64,000 bases of DNA from assembly GCA_003952965.2 (NCBI GenBank), contig CM025855.1:29602835-29666834 (forward strand), read 5' to 3'. Below, one piece after another: positions 29,255 to 41,346 of this stretch (within the stretch, counting starts at the first letter, position 1; every line of letters starts with the position of its first letter). This stretch comes from Morella rubra (Eukaryota > Streptophyta > Magnoliopsida > Fagales > Myricaceae). The position numbers and the translations under genes were made by a program. The notes beneath the pieces are model-generated. The model had not been told where the DNA came from. It did no database searches and saw nothing but the letters and a program-made list of their open reading frames with translations.

Positions 29255-30867
29255 TCATTGGCCGATTGGGGGCGTGCGTAGGCCCGCCTCCTCAGCCAAG
29301 ATGGGTGAAGTGGAAGAAATAATGGCAGATGCTACTGTCATAGCAGCAAGGGACGGGCTACATGAAGATGCCATCCTTCTTGACACCTTTCTCTTAGAAC
29401 TTTTTCCAGACTTCCTCCTGACGCAAGATTTAAGTTGCTGAATCGTAGGATTTTCATCCCTCCTGGGCAGCGTCACCTGTTTGACTTCGAAAGGAAGAGA
29501 AGAGTTTGCCGCAAAAACTCCAGGGGTGGCCAGCACTCGCGAAAGACCTTCCTCGTCATACAGCATCAACATTTTTTGCTTTGGGTTGTTGGGCTCCAAA
29601 CATTCCTCTACTACCCTCTTACCAATGGTACCTAAGGCCTGCTCACAGTCCAGGGGTGTTGAAAGGCCCAATCGGGCTGGCCACAAAAAACCATCTAAAT
29701 GCTCAACTTCGTGCAACGAACCCACCTCAAAAGGGCCCAGGCCCACAGAAGAGCCCTGCTAAAACTTAGGGTGAGGCAGAAAGCTTCAAAAGACCTGCTT
29801 TATCCACGTCCTGCGAACCAGAGTAGCTGCATCCAGAAAGGCAAGGTCGGTAGGTTGCTCCGCAACCAGAAGAGCAGAACATGTCAACTCCTGCAACACC
29901 GAACACAATTACTGACTCTGCAAAACGGCAGCCGAACCAGTTTGCCTCAAAGTAAGAGCCGACAGTTCCTGATTCTGACAGCTAACACTCGGTGGACCCC
30001 ACTGCTGCGGTAGGCTCTCCAGCAATCTGGCCACACTGGAGCTCCCCTCCGATTCCTCCTGGTTACCGATTATGGAGGTCCGAGACACACCTCTATTGCA
30101 ATCAAGGTTGTCTCCTAGCCCACCAATCATCGGGATGAATGAAGAAAGGCTTCTGTGGGGTAATTTTCCTTGCCAAGAGGACTCAGTAGCAGCCCTCCTC
30201 TCCCCAAAAGAGGTCCGACTCACACGGGGATTGCCTACCATATTCGGTCCATAAGTTCCTTCCGGGGGGCATTCAAAAAGAGGTACATTACATACAACCT
30301 TGTTGTGGTTAATCCTACCGCAAGCAATACAAAAACTAGACAAACGCTCATACCGAAACTCAATCGAAGCAAGGGGTAGAGTTCTTCTAGGGAAAAAGCA
30401 ACCTGGGATCAAAGGTTTCCCGTGTCAATATCAACCTTGATTCTAGGGTACTTCGAACAGAGGAACATACGATCCGTAGGAAAATCGTAATCAAGCAGAG
30501 GGCCTAAGATAGCCCCAATCTTCATAATAGTGGAGAGTTTGGACCCACACAGAGGAAGGCCATGAAGTTGGACCGAGATGGGTGTGGTAGAAAGATTTAC
30601 CTCTTGCCATGACATACCGGGGGGCCATTGTTTAAGAACCAGTAGGCAACCTCGAATATTCCATGGACCCCGAGCAAGAGCTCGGTCATGTTCGGCTGCA
30701 GAGTCGAATAGAAATAAAAATCTGTTCTCCTTCAAATCTTCAATCTGGAGGGATGGTGCGAAGGCCCACGCTTTGAAAATCACCTCTTGGACGGCAGTAA
30801 GAGGGATCCTTTGATCTAAAATAACTCTTCCCAGTGGCAAAAGGTTAGATGCCATATTTGCTTCCAA
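29255..30867 (-). pseudogene. LINE ORF1 (DUF4283 / CCHC), frameshifted
   Basis: The frame beginning MEANMASNLLPLGRVILDQR at 30867 is a DUF4283-type RNA-binding N-terminal region with the typical LARGPWNIRGCLLVL segment. At about 30410 a one-base loss shifts the frame; the sequence then continues with a zinc knuckle (FCIACGRINHNKVVC, about 30320-30270) and a Ser/Pro-rich tail, broken again near 29900-29750. ORF1 products bind the element RNA in the retrotransposition complex. It is not functional here. Confidence 0.8.
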
Positions 30868-31569
30868 ATCGTCTTCATCTTCAGTAGAGGGGCCTTCAAC
30901 TCAAGTAGGGTCGAAACCCTTTAGCACTGGTTGCTGGATGTGATTCATGGTAACCGGTTATTCTGAAGATGGGTGAGGGGTGAGGGGAGGGATAGATGGA
31001 AGGGGTTCGATGCGGTTAAAAGTGGGTTGTGAGTGGGGAGAAGCAGGTTTTAACTTGGAGCCACAGCTTGACCCTGGTAGTTGCAGAAGGGGCAAGTTCG
31101 GGGTAGGGGTGGGGGAAGAGAAGGTCCACCATGGTCGAGAGGGAGGTGTATTGGCCCTTGGGTAAGTTTAGATGAAGAAGGGTACGGACCAGGGGGAGCC
31201 ACAGAGGAATGAAGGTTGCATGTAGGGGGAGGAATAAGGGCAAAAGAATCAGAGGGTTGCGGCTTGGTAGGTGGGGTGGGTAATAAAGGGGTGGTGTGGG
31301 AAGAAAAAGCCATTGATGAGCAGATCACAAAGAGAGATGGAGGCAGGGAGAATGATAGAAACTGGGCTCACCGATCAGATAGAGAACAGGGGGAGGAAGA
31401 AGAGAAAGGGGGAGGGAATAAGGATGGGAGAAGGCGTTCAAGACGCAGAAGGAGATAGACTACCATCCGAGGTTTTTTTGCTGTCAAGATTAGTTAGGAG
31501 TTGGTGCAATTAAAATGGTTAGAGACTATAAAGGCATATTCCACAAAGAAACAATAAATTGCTTTTGCT

Positions 31570-33772
31570 TTGGTTGCTAGGCTCTTTTTAGCGTTCCCAA
31601 ACCATATCTTTCAAGACCATAGAAAGTTGCCTTTGATGTTTGCAAATCTTGTCAACTTGCGCCATCTCAATGTTCTAGGAGCTGATTCATTAGAAGGAAT
31701 GCCTCCACAAATAGGTAAGCTCGCTTGTCTTCAGACATTGTCTAACCTAATTGTAGGAAAAAGGAAGTTGCTCTAGGGTGAAGAAATTGGGGACTTTGTC
31801 TCATCTTCGAGGGACTCTTTGCATTTCGAGATTGGAGAATGTGATTGAATCTGAGGATGGAAGCGATGCTAATTTAATCGGCAAGTCCAATCTCAATACG
31901 TTGCAATTGAAATGGAGTAGCAACATTGGTGAGTCACAAGACAAGACCAAGGCATTTGAGGTACTTAACAACCTACAACCTCACAACAGTTTGAAAGAGC
32001 TCACTATTAGGCACTATGAGGGTGAAAGATTTCCGACATGGTTAAGAGGTGCATCCTTTTCTAACATGGTGCTCCTGACAATAGGAAACTATACAGAATG
32101 TACATTATTGCCACCAATCGGGGAACTTCCATCACTCCAAGTCCTTTGGATCGAAGGCTTCGACAAGGTGAAGAATATTGGTCTTGAGCTTTTTAGGGAA
32201 GGTTGCTCACAACCTTTTAAATCTTTAAGGACTTTGCATTTTGAGAATATGCTAGAATGGGAGAATTGGAGTCATGGCCAAGAATTTCAGGGCTTACTTG
32301 AGCTCTCTATCAAACGCTATCCTAAGCTGTCGGGGGAGTTACCAATCCAACTTCCTTTACTGAAAAAAGTTGTGATAGAAAATTGTGCGCAATTGGTGGT
32401 TTCGATTATAGGGTTTTCAAAGCTATGTGAAGTAGCAATTAAAGAGTGTAAAGGCTTGGTTTGTAGAAATGATGTTGGCTTCCAATCATTAGGCTCTCTT
32501 GAGCTAAGAGAAATTTCTGAATCCGCAGGCCACATTGAAGAACTAACACATGTAGAAGACTAAAATATTGGTAGTTGTAATGAGTTGAAGCCTTTGTGGT
32601 CAAATAATGTGGGATTCCTAAAACATATCCTGTACTGCCTTCGGAAGCTAACAGTTGACAAATGTCCAGAACTAGTTTCTTTGGTGGCAAAAGAAGTTGG
32701 AGAGCAGCCATAACTGGGTTTGCCATTTGCATCGAGAGAAATTCGGATCTATTTTTGTAAGGTCCTGGAATCTCTCCCTAAGGCAATGATGTACAACACC
32801 GCGTGTCTCAAGTCTATCATCATAGATGGATGTGATTCGCTGACGTACTTTGTAAAAGGCCAGCTACCTCCGACTCTAAGGCAGCTGGAAATAATGTATT
32901 GCAAGAATATCTGAACTATTTTGCTGGAGGAGGATGGTATCAGTAGCACTACATCTTTTCTCGAGAGGTTGTGTATTATGAAATGTCCATCGCTCGAATC
33001 CTTAACATCAAGCGGAGAATTACCCGTAACACTTAAACACCTCACTGTTTGGGACTGCAACACGCTGGAGTCAATAGCGAAAAGCTTTCCCCACAACTCT
33101 TTCTTGAATCCATTGACATTTCGTATTGTGGAAACCTCAAATACTTACCGTGGGGCGTCCACGGTCTCAGCCATTTACATCACATTGCTATTGGGAGTTG
33201 CCCGAATCTTGATCCCTTCCCAGATGGAGAGAGAGAGTTGCTCCCTCCAAACTTTAGACAGTTTACGATACACAAAGCTTGCGAGAAAATGGTCAACGGT
33301 ATCCACAACCTCGCCTCTCTTCAATATTTGTACATACGGCGATGCCCAGGCATTGTATCCTTTCCCAAATAGGGTTTTCCCACCAACATAACAGAATTTA
33401 AGATCATTTATCTCAACACCACTGAGGCCTTGTTGGAGTGGGGGTTGCACAAGCTTACCTCTCTTAGACGACTTCAAATTGAGGGTGGATGTCCACATTT
33501 GGTGTCCTTTCCAACTCCAAAGATGATGCTACCTGCCTCTCTAACCAGCATCAGCATCTCAAGCTTCCTGAATCTAGAATCCCTGTTTCCCGAGGGTTTT
33601 CGAAAACTCGTATCGCTTGAAACTTTGTTCATCTAGCAGTTTCAAAAGCTCACGTCTTTTCCAGAAGATGGCCTACCAGCTTCACTCCTAAGACTTCTTA
33701 TCCATGACTACGAAAAACTCATGGGCTTTCCAAAGAATGGCTTTCCTCCCTCACTCTTGATACTTCAAATCT
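31570..33772 (+). pseudogene. CNL-type disease resistance gene, LRR region (5' part of relic)
   Basis: The stretch reads as the leucine-rich repeat half of a CC-NB-LRR immune receptor (RPP13-like group). It opens with FANLVNLRHLNVLGADSLEG and MPPQIGKLACLQTLSNLIVG, then HLRGTLCISRLENV and NLNTLQLKWS, and continues as irregular LRRs such as KYPKLSGELP-type and LPASLTSISISSF units. The CC and NB-ARC parts are missing. Interruptions include a stop/frameshift near 31775, TAA at 32562, stops near 32712 and 32914, a frameshift near 33100, and stops near 33372 and 33636. The frame enters a gypsy LTR in the middle of the last repeat and resumes at 39184. LRRs of this class sense or transmit pathogen effector perception in the cytoplasm; this copy cannot be functional. 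Confidence 0.85.
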
Positions 33773-34258
33773 TATTACATACACGCGGCGGCTTGGAAGA
33801 TTAGGGCTGCTGCAGAAGGGTAAAGGTCGAAGCTTTGGAAGAGAAGGATAAAGGTCGAAGCCTTGGAAAAGATAGGCTGGGGCTCGTGATAATCGATGAC
33901 CTTCGAGATTATTCAAGAAGTGTCTGATTCACTTTTGTTTAATTGCCTTGGTTGAGGTTGTCGGCTGGGCCTTCATTTGGTTGTTCTTTATGTTAGTTGC
34001 TTTGTATTGTTTTTGGGCTTTGTTATTTCCTTAGTTTGGGCTGAGCTTATTTCGGTCCATTACCATCAGATCTGGCCTGCTTGGTCACCAGGGTATATCT
34101 GTTTGGCTAGTTTATTCTCATGGTGTGCAGAAACTTGTATTGCGTTATTTTTTCTCTTTTGGGAGATTTGGAGGTTAGCTACCTCGAACTAAGCTGAATA
34201 CCATAGAATGAAGTGAGATTTCATACAGAATTCTATATTATATTTCTAGTTTGTTGCA
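33773..34258 (+). repeat. 5' LTR of gypsy element
   Basis: 486 bp, near-identical to 38698-39183. The first bases are changed from TG to TA. It ends at TTTGTTGCA followed two bases later by the primer-binding site. Confidence 0.93.
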
Positions 34259-34285
34259 ATTTGGTATCAAAGCGGACGATCCATC

Positions 34286-37200
34286 TATGACTGGCGGTAA
34301 AAGGTTGAACTAGGCGCTGGATTCCTTGGCAGACATGAGGAAACAGTAGGAGCTCCAACAGCAAAATCAGGAGGGTTTTCGAAAGGTGCAGGAGAATCAA
34401 CAAGGAATTTTGGAAAATATAACCAAACAATTGGAGACACTTACCACTGGGCTGCAAGCAGTGGTGAGAAACAAGTCCTTGGAGGTAAGAGAAACATCAC
34501 ACCCTGAATCTCGTGGACCCCAAAACAATTCAGATTCTGAAGGCATTTATTTGAAATCGGTAAGGCTAGACTTCCCCGAATTTCATAGAGAAAACCCCAC
34601 ATGATGGATTTATCAAGCCAATCAATTCTTTGCATTTAATCAAACACAACTCACTCATCATATTTTGATTGCCTCATTTCATATAGAGGGCAAAGCATTA
34701 GTTTGGTTTCAAGAGGTGGAACAAACGGGTTCTATAACTAGCTGGGATGCCTTTACCAAGGCTATGCTTATGAGGTTCGGAACCCACACTTATGATGATC
34801 CTATGGAGAGTATGATGAAATTAAGATAAACTTCTACTGTAGAGGAGTACAAAAGTCAATTTGAAGCACTAGCAAACAGACTTAAGGGGTTGGATGAGAG
34901 GTACAAATTAAGTTGCTTCTAAAGTGGGTTAAAGGATGAAATTAGGCTAATGGTGAGGATGTTAAATCCAACCAGCATACATTCAGTTTATGGGCTTGCA
35001 AGGATGCAAGAAGAGAACCTGATGGTGAATAAGAGAAACAATAGACCAGCTATTACAGTTGGATTTCAGCATACCAATAGTAGTGTTGGAGGGATGAGAG
35101 TTAAGCCTAAGATGCAGGTGCAAAAGATCTCCCCGCAACAGATGAGAGAAAGGAGAGAGAAAGGTTTGTGCTACTATTGTGATTCTAAGTGGAATCCACA
35201 GCACAAGTGCAACAGCCTCAAATTATTTGTAATGGAAGGACAAAAGGAGTTTGGGAACCTTAGTGAAGGGGAAGAGGAAACCGAAGAACATTTGGGTCGT
35301 GAGACCCAAATTGAAGGTGCTGAAGAGGAGCTCAGCATATCATTGCATGCCATTTCGGGAGCTTGTACTCCAAAAACGATGAGGCTAAAAGGGAAGATCA
35401 ACCATCAAGAGTGTGTGGTTTTAATAGATAGTGGCAGCACTCATAACTTCTTTGATCCAAGGATTATGAAAGAAGCTCAACTTAAGGTGGATGTAAGTCA
35501 AAGGCTGGCAATTACTGTAGCCAATGGGGAGAAAATGAGAAGTGAAGGTCAATGTAAAAATGTGAAACTCAAGTTCCAAGGGCATGAGTTTGTAATTGAG
35601 GCACATGTATTAATTCTCGGTGGATGTGATGTTGTTCTAAGGGTTCAATGGTTAAGTGCTCTTGGTTCCATTTTGTGGAATTTTAATGAACTAACCATGA
35701 AATTCAGTCACCATGATCAGCAAGTATTATTGAAGGGATTGGTTTCCACTCATTTGGCGCATGATTCTTTGCAATTCATGAGGCAAAAAGGGAAACAACG
35801 TGGACTGATTCTCCAACTAATTTGAGGAGATAATGGGCAGACTGTGGACATTGTAGAGGAAGGGGTAGTGGCTAAAATTCTGACTAGGTTTTCTATTGTG
35901 TTTGATGAGCCAAAAGGGTTACCCCCACAACGGACACATGACCATGCTATCCTACTCAAAGAAGGTGTTTAACCCATAAGTGTGAGACCTTATAGGTACG
36001 CATATTTTCAAAAGGATGAAATTGAAAGAATTGTGAAGGAGCTTTTACAAACAGGGGTGGTGAGACCCTCACAAAGCCCATTTTCATCCCCGATACTACT
36101 AATGCGTAAGGCTGATGGGAGTTGGAGGTTATATATGGACTACCGGGCTCTAAACCATGCTACTATCAAGGAAAAATTTTCTATTCCCGTGATTGATGAG
36201 CTCTTAGATGAGCTGAATGGTGCAAGATGTTTTCTAAGCTCGATTTATGATCTGGTTACCATCATATTCGTGTTAAGGCTGAAGACATAACTAAAACGGT
36301 TTTCCGAACACATGAAGGCCATTACGTGTTTCTGGTAATGCCTTTTGGGCTTACTAATGCTCCCTCTACGTTCCAAGCACTAATGAATTCGACCCTATCT
36401 TTGAAAGTTCATTTTAGTATTTTTTTTATGACATTTTGGTGTACAGTAAAAGAGAGGAGGAACATCTAAAGCATCTGGAAATTACTCTAAGCCTATTGCA
36501 ACAGCATAGTTTATTTGCCAAAAGGTCGAAATGTCACTTTGCATGCAAGGAAATAGAGTATTTGGGGCATCTAATTTCGGATCAAGGTGTACGGGCAGAT
36601 CCTATGAAGCTACAATCCATGACAAATTGGCCCCTCCCGAAGTATAGCAAGGCCTTGAGAGGGTTCATGGGTTTGACAGGTTATTACCGGAAGTTTATCA
36701 AAGGTTACGGGTCCATTGCAGTACCCTTAACACAGCTCTTAAAAAAGAATGGGTTTCATTGGACTGAGGCAGCCACTGAGGCTTTTCAGCAACTCAAGAA
36801 GGCAGTGACTAATCCACCGGTATTAGCACTTATAGATTTTACTAAGCCCTTTGTTATTGAATGTGATGCCTCCGAGGTAGGTATCGGTGCGGTTTTGATG
36901 CAAGAAGGGCAGCCCTTGGCATTTTTCAGTCAAGCATTGAAGGGAAAATGATGGCAATGTCTACCTATGAAAGGAAGTTATTGGCTCTAGTTAGTGCCAT
37001 TAAGAAATGGCGACCATATCTATTAGGTCAAACTTTTAAGGTCAAAACTAACCAGCAAAGTCTCAAGCATTTGTTGGAGCAAAAGGTAGGAACTCCACTC
37101 CAGCAAAAGTGGGTCACCAAATTTCTTGGGTATGATTTTTTGGTCGAGTACAAGCAGGGCCGAGAGAATAGAGTTGCTGATGCTCTATCCAGAAAATATG

Positions 37201-38686
37201 AGACATTAGAGGAAGTGGGAGAATTTAAAGCTATTTCATTTCTCATATCTACATGGCTTGAAGATCAGAAGGTGACTTATGCACATGATAGTCACCTCCA
37301 AGAATTACTGAACCAGCTAAGGGAAGGGAAACTTGATCCATTAAAATATACCTTGACTAATGGGGTCCTCACCTACAAAGGGAGAGTTATTATAGGTGAC
37401 AGCCCACCCCTCAAGGAAAAGATTTTTCAAATGGTTCATGATAGTCCTGTTTGAGGACATGCTGGCTATGAAAAGACCTATTAGAGGTTGAAGAGAGATT
37501 TTTATTGGAAGGGTTTGAAGAGGAAGTGAGGCACTATATTCGGCATTGCAGGATCTGCCAACAGAATAAGCACGAAACGGTACTACTAGCAGGGTTACTA
37601 CAACCCTTACCTATTCCTGCTCAACCATGACAAGACATTTCTATGGACTTTATTGATGGACTTCCCCTCTTTAAAGGCCACACTATTATTTTTGTGGTAG
37701 TGGACAGATTCACAAAATATAGCCATTTCATGGCACTCACCCACCCTTACACAGCTAAGTCAGTAGCAGTGGTCTTCCTACAGACAGTATTTAAATTACA
37801 TGGCCTACCCAACACTATAGTCTCAGACCGAGACCCTGCGTTCACAAGTAATTTTTGGAGAGAATTGTTTCGCATGCAGGGTACTCAGCTCAACTATAGC
37901 ACTGCCTATCATCCTCAAACAAATGGGCAAACTAAGGCAGTTAATAAGTGCATCGAATGCTATCTACGGTGTGTGATAGGTGACAAGCCCAAGGAATGGA
38001 TGCAATTTCTACCCCTAGCCGAATGGAGTTATAATACTAATCAGCACATGTCCACAAAATTATCTCCTTCGAAGCTATGTATGGCTACTCACCTCCTAGG
38101 TTACCAACCTATGAAGCTGGAACTACTACAGTGGCTGCTGTGGACACCAAACTTCGCACCCGAGACCAGCTACTGCAACTCCTCCGTGAGAACCTCCAAA
38201 AAGCACAGAACAAGATGAAAAAATATGCTGATATTAACAGATCTAAAAGAGAATTTCAAGTTGGAGATTTAGTGTACCTCCGACTCCAACCGTATCGCCA
38301 ACTTTCAGTTCGACAACGCCATAATATGAAGTTGTCTCCCTGCTTCTATGGGTGATTTGTTATCGTTGAGCGCATCGGAATGGTGGGCTACCGCTTGGAT
38401 TTACCCCCAGGAGCTCAGATCCACCCGGTGTTCCATGTTTCCTAACTTAAGAAACATTTTGGGGCGTCGAGTGAACCCCCTTCCCACTCTGCCGTTGGTT
38501 GATTCTTCAGGTGCCATTCGTCCCGAGCCTCTCCACGTCCTGGATCGCAGGATGGTGCGTTCGAGAAACAAGCCCATCACTGTGGTGCTTATACAGTGGC
38601 AGGGACAGACCTTTGATGACGCCACTTGGGAACGCCTCAAGCGTCTCTCTGCAGACTTTCCCTACCTTGTGGGCAAGGTGTTTTAA
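34286..38686 (+). pseudogene. Gypsy gag-pol, multiply interrupted
   Basis: Gag (34286-35200) is broken by several stops and ends in a zinc knuckle CYYCDSKWNPQHKC. The aspartic protease has LIDSGSTHNFFD (about 35426-35460). [18 protein letters not shown] and [20 protein letters not shown] near 36060-36175, with a frameshift near 36240. The YDD catalytic box reads YDILVYS (36427 on), one Asp codon short. RNase H: VIECDASEVGIGAVL and the later QGRENRVADALSR. Integrase: SDRDPAFTSNFWRELF and AYHPQTNGQTKAVNK (37820-37945). The C-terminal chromodomain-like VLIQWQGQTFDDATWE (about 38585-38635) places it with chromoviruses. No intact reading frame remains. Confidence 0.92.
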
Positions 38687-38697
38687 GCGGAGGCCAT

Positions 38698-39183
38698 TGT
38701 TACATACACGAGGTAGCTTGGAAGGTTGGGGCTGCTGCAGGAGGGTAAAGGTCGAAGCTTTGGAAGAGAAGGATAAAGGTCGAAGCCTTGTAAGAGATAG
38801 GTTGGGGCTTGCGATAATCGGTGACCTTCGAGATTATTCAAGTAGTGTCGGATTCACTTCTATTTAGTTGCCTTGGTTGAGGTTGTCGGCTAGGCCTTCG
38901 TTTCGTTGTTCTTTATGTTAGTTGCTTTGTATTGTTTTTGGGCTTTGTTATTTCCTTAGTTTGGGCTGAGCTTATTTCAGTCCATTACTACTACATCTGG
39001 CCTGCTTGGTCACCAGGGTATATCTGTTTGGCTAGTTTATTCTCACGGTGTGCATAAACTTGTATTGCGTTATTTTGTCTTTTTTGGAAGATTTGAAGGT
39101 TAACTACCTCGAACTAAGCTGAATACCATGGAATGAAGTGAGATTTCATACAGAATACTATATTCTATTTCTAGTTTGTTACA
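38698..39183 (+). repeat. 3' LTR of gypsy element
   Basis: 486 bp with canonical TG...CA ends. It is preceded by a short purine-rich stretch (agcggagg) that may be the polypurine tract. Confidence 0.93.
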
Positions 39184-39307
39184 TATCTCCAAATGTCCTT
39201 TGTTGGAAGAACGTTGCAAGCGAGATCAAGGACGGGAGTGGTCCAAGATAGCCCACGTCCCTTACGTTGAAATTGACCACAGATTCATTTATGGTACAGA
39301 TATGTAA
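39184..39307 (+). pseudogene. CNL resistance pseudogene, 3' end
   Basis: Directly after the right LTR and target duplication the LRR gene resumes: SKCPLLEERCKRDQGREWSK followed by IAHVPYVEIDHRFIYGTDM and TAA at 39305-39307. The motif CPLLxERC...IxxIPYVEID is the standard C-terminus of this receptor group. Joined to CTTCAAATC before the left LTR it gives a continuous LRR frame, so the two pieces are one gene split by the retrotransposon. Confidence 0.9.
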
Positions 39308-41015
39308 AATTGGGAATAGTTCCGTTGTTCAAATTCGAGGCAAAAACAAGTCAGCAAACAAATCCCAAAGTAAGTTTATTCCTTTTCAATACTTTTGGCT
39401 TTTGCTCTTATCTGGTTTGTCTCTTGATTGTCGCGTTTGTTGCTTTGTTTCCTGGAGCCATTCTAGCTGGTTGCTGAATATCTGACTATTCTTGATGGGT
39501 TTGCATAACAGCCCAGTAGGTGTTCGCTAAAATGCCTAACTAAACAAGCAGAAAGAGAAGGTCCTGGACGTTGAGTTTCTCGTTGCTATTTTGTCATTGT
39601 GGATCAAATGGATCAAATATAGATTTGGCCTTTCGGACGCTTTATAAGGTATGGAGTTCGACTTTCTTCCTATTGATAATAGTTCCCTTGTTCACATTTG
39701 ATTCCAGTTTTCTACATTTAACCGCAAGTGTCAGGAAATAAATCCGAAGGTAAGTGTACGGTTATGTCAGTTCTTTTGGTTTGGCTCTTCTTTGGATTGT
39801 CTCCTGAGTCCTGAATGTTGGCTTTTGTTCCTTTATTTCTTGCAGCTATTCTCGAATTTGCTGATGGCTGACTACTCTTATTTTGGTTTGCTCTTCTTGC
39901 TGGGTTTGCATAAAGGCTCGCGTAGGTGTTCACTAAAATGCCTAACTAAACAGGCAGATAAAGAAGGCCCCTAAACCTAGATTTGGTGGACCCTTGCGAC
40001 CTTCAATAAGGTTTGTAGTTTGATTTTCTTCCTCTTGATAATATCGGCATTTGTACTGTGACAATGACCATCCCCAATTGACAATTACAATGGGCTATCA
40101 TATTTAGTAAGGTGATTTACTAGGTTAGTTTTTTCAGTAGCTGATGCCGAAGAAAGTTTTCAAGTTAGCTTTGCAAAAAGAGGAAACCTGAAAACTGTAA
40201 GTTCAACACTCGTTCTAAACTCCAAAACAGGAGGATATACATGGTTTGCCCGGTGAAGTGGAAGTTTTAATTGATGAAAATCATGATCTGGAGAGTATCT
40301 TGATTGTAATATTTTCCTCCTTTTTTCTTTCTGTTTTATTCAGTGCTTAAAAACATGTCAATGCCCTTTATTGCAATAAATTAACTATATTAATTTAGTT
40401 ACATTTGATCATCATCCTTGGAGTTTTGAAATATTTCCATAATCAGTATTTAGACTCTGCAACAGATGCTGGCTTGGCAACTATCTTGAAACTTTACCTA
40501 TGTTTTTCCTAGTACAAATACCCTATTTTCTATATTGCGGCCTCTAGTAGTCTCTTTTGAAGGATTCACTTCTCTTTTGTATCTAATTCACTGCCTTTTT
40601 TATACTTCCGCTAGTGAAAATAAACAACATTCTTGGTCCTTGAGGAAGGTAGTTTGTAGACGTCAGTACACAGTTAGTCAGGATGAAGTCTGAATGAGCT
40701 TCTCCCATCTGGTTTTGTGATTGGCTTCATTTTAGTTAATCCAGCATCGTGGCTAGGGGTATGAGTAGATCCAACATTTATTCAGACGACCCCAAAGTTC
40801 AAATGGTAACCTGTGGTGATGCACTTGTCAGCAATACAACACTGCCTTTATTCTAAGTTCTCAATTCTACACGATCTTACTATGAAGATAGACCTTTTAC
40901 TTTACAAGAACTGTAGTCGTCGAGTATGCATTGATTTAGGATGCTTAAGTTTCATTGGAGTACCATTTTATCACCATTAGGAAATGGGCTCACCCTAGGT
41001 TCTTCTCAGTTATTT
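39308..41015. other. 3' region of the resistance relic with divergent tandem repeat
   Basis: Two imperfect copies of a ~400-bp unit are visible (about 39318-39660 and 39676-40020), with the start of a third near 40022. Shared words include tgggtttgcataa, ctaaaatgcctaactaaaca and tttcttcct.ttgataat. No coding assignment. From 40100 to 41015 I see nothing recognisable. Confidence 0.5.
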
Positions 41016-41346
41016 GGGGAAAATACACTTTTCACCCACAACCTACCATGCGTTTTTCATTTTGCACCATAAATTACCATGCTTGAGAGAATGCATCTAC
41101 AAACTACCCATCTCTAACACATTGCACTCTCAGTCTATTTTTTCCGTCAAATTGGACGAAATATCGATTATGCTCTTAAAAAAGTCAAATAGCAGGTTAC
41201 ATATAAGGGTGTAATTTTCATTTTGTTTTAAACAAAGTCTTTCCCTCCAATTTGATGGAAAAAAATGGACAGAGGGTACAATATCTCAAAAATAGTTTAG
41301 GGTGCAAAACCTATGTAGTTTGTGGGTGAAAAATGTATTTTTCCCC
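41016..41346. mobile_element. MITE with 25-bp-class inverted ends, 331 bp
   Basis: Left end GGGGAAAATACACTTTTCAC, right end on the other strand GGGGAAAAATACATTTTTCA; both continue into CCCACAA. The interior also folds (gtgcaaaac versus attttgcacc; ggagggaaag-type arms). No coding capacity. Flanking duplications are unclear. Confidence 0.65.

Larger units (their letters stand above)
25152..31495 (-). mobile_element. Decayed plant LINE (L1 type), ~6.3 kb
   Basis: The element reads on the minus strand. Target-site duplications of 14 bp, AGGAGTTGGTGCAA, lie at 25138-25151 and 31496-31509. The A-tail appears as a T-run at about 25154-25160. In transcription order it holds a pyrimidine-rich leader (31495-30960), an ORF1 with DUF4283 and zinc-knuckle regions (30867-29255), an endonuclease (29105-28071), reverse transcriptase (27971-26730), a zf-RVT zinc-binding domain (26139-25900) and an RNase H domain (25681-25346). 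Several frameshifts and stops make it non-autonomous. It sits between the MULE-like element and the resistance pseudogene. Confidence 0.92.
33773..39183 (+). mobile_element. Ty3/gypsy LTR retrotransposon (chromovirus-like), 5.4 kb
   Basis: Two 486-bp LTRs (33773-34258, 38698-39183) enclose a degenerate gag-pol. LTR2 begins TGTTACATACACG and ends TTTGTTACA; LTR1 begins TATTACATACACG and ends TTTGTTGCA. The 5-bp target duplication is AATCT (33768-33772) versus TATCT (39184-39188). The primer-binding site TTGGTATCAAAGC at 34261 matches the initiator-tRNA-Met type. Order: gag with zinc knuckle, protease, RT, RNase H, integrase, chromodomain-like end. The element splits the resistance pseudogene at its last LRR. 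The LTRs differ at a modest number of positions, suggesting a moderately old insertion. Confidence 0.95.

Noticed and set aside
30960..31513. Gly/Arg-rich plus-strand open frames
   Set aside because: They are the complement of the pyrimidine-rich LINE leader.
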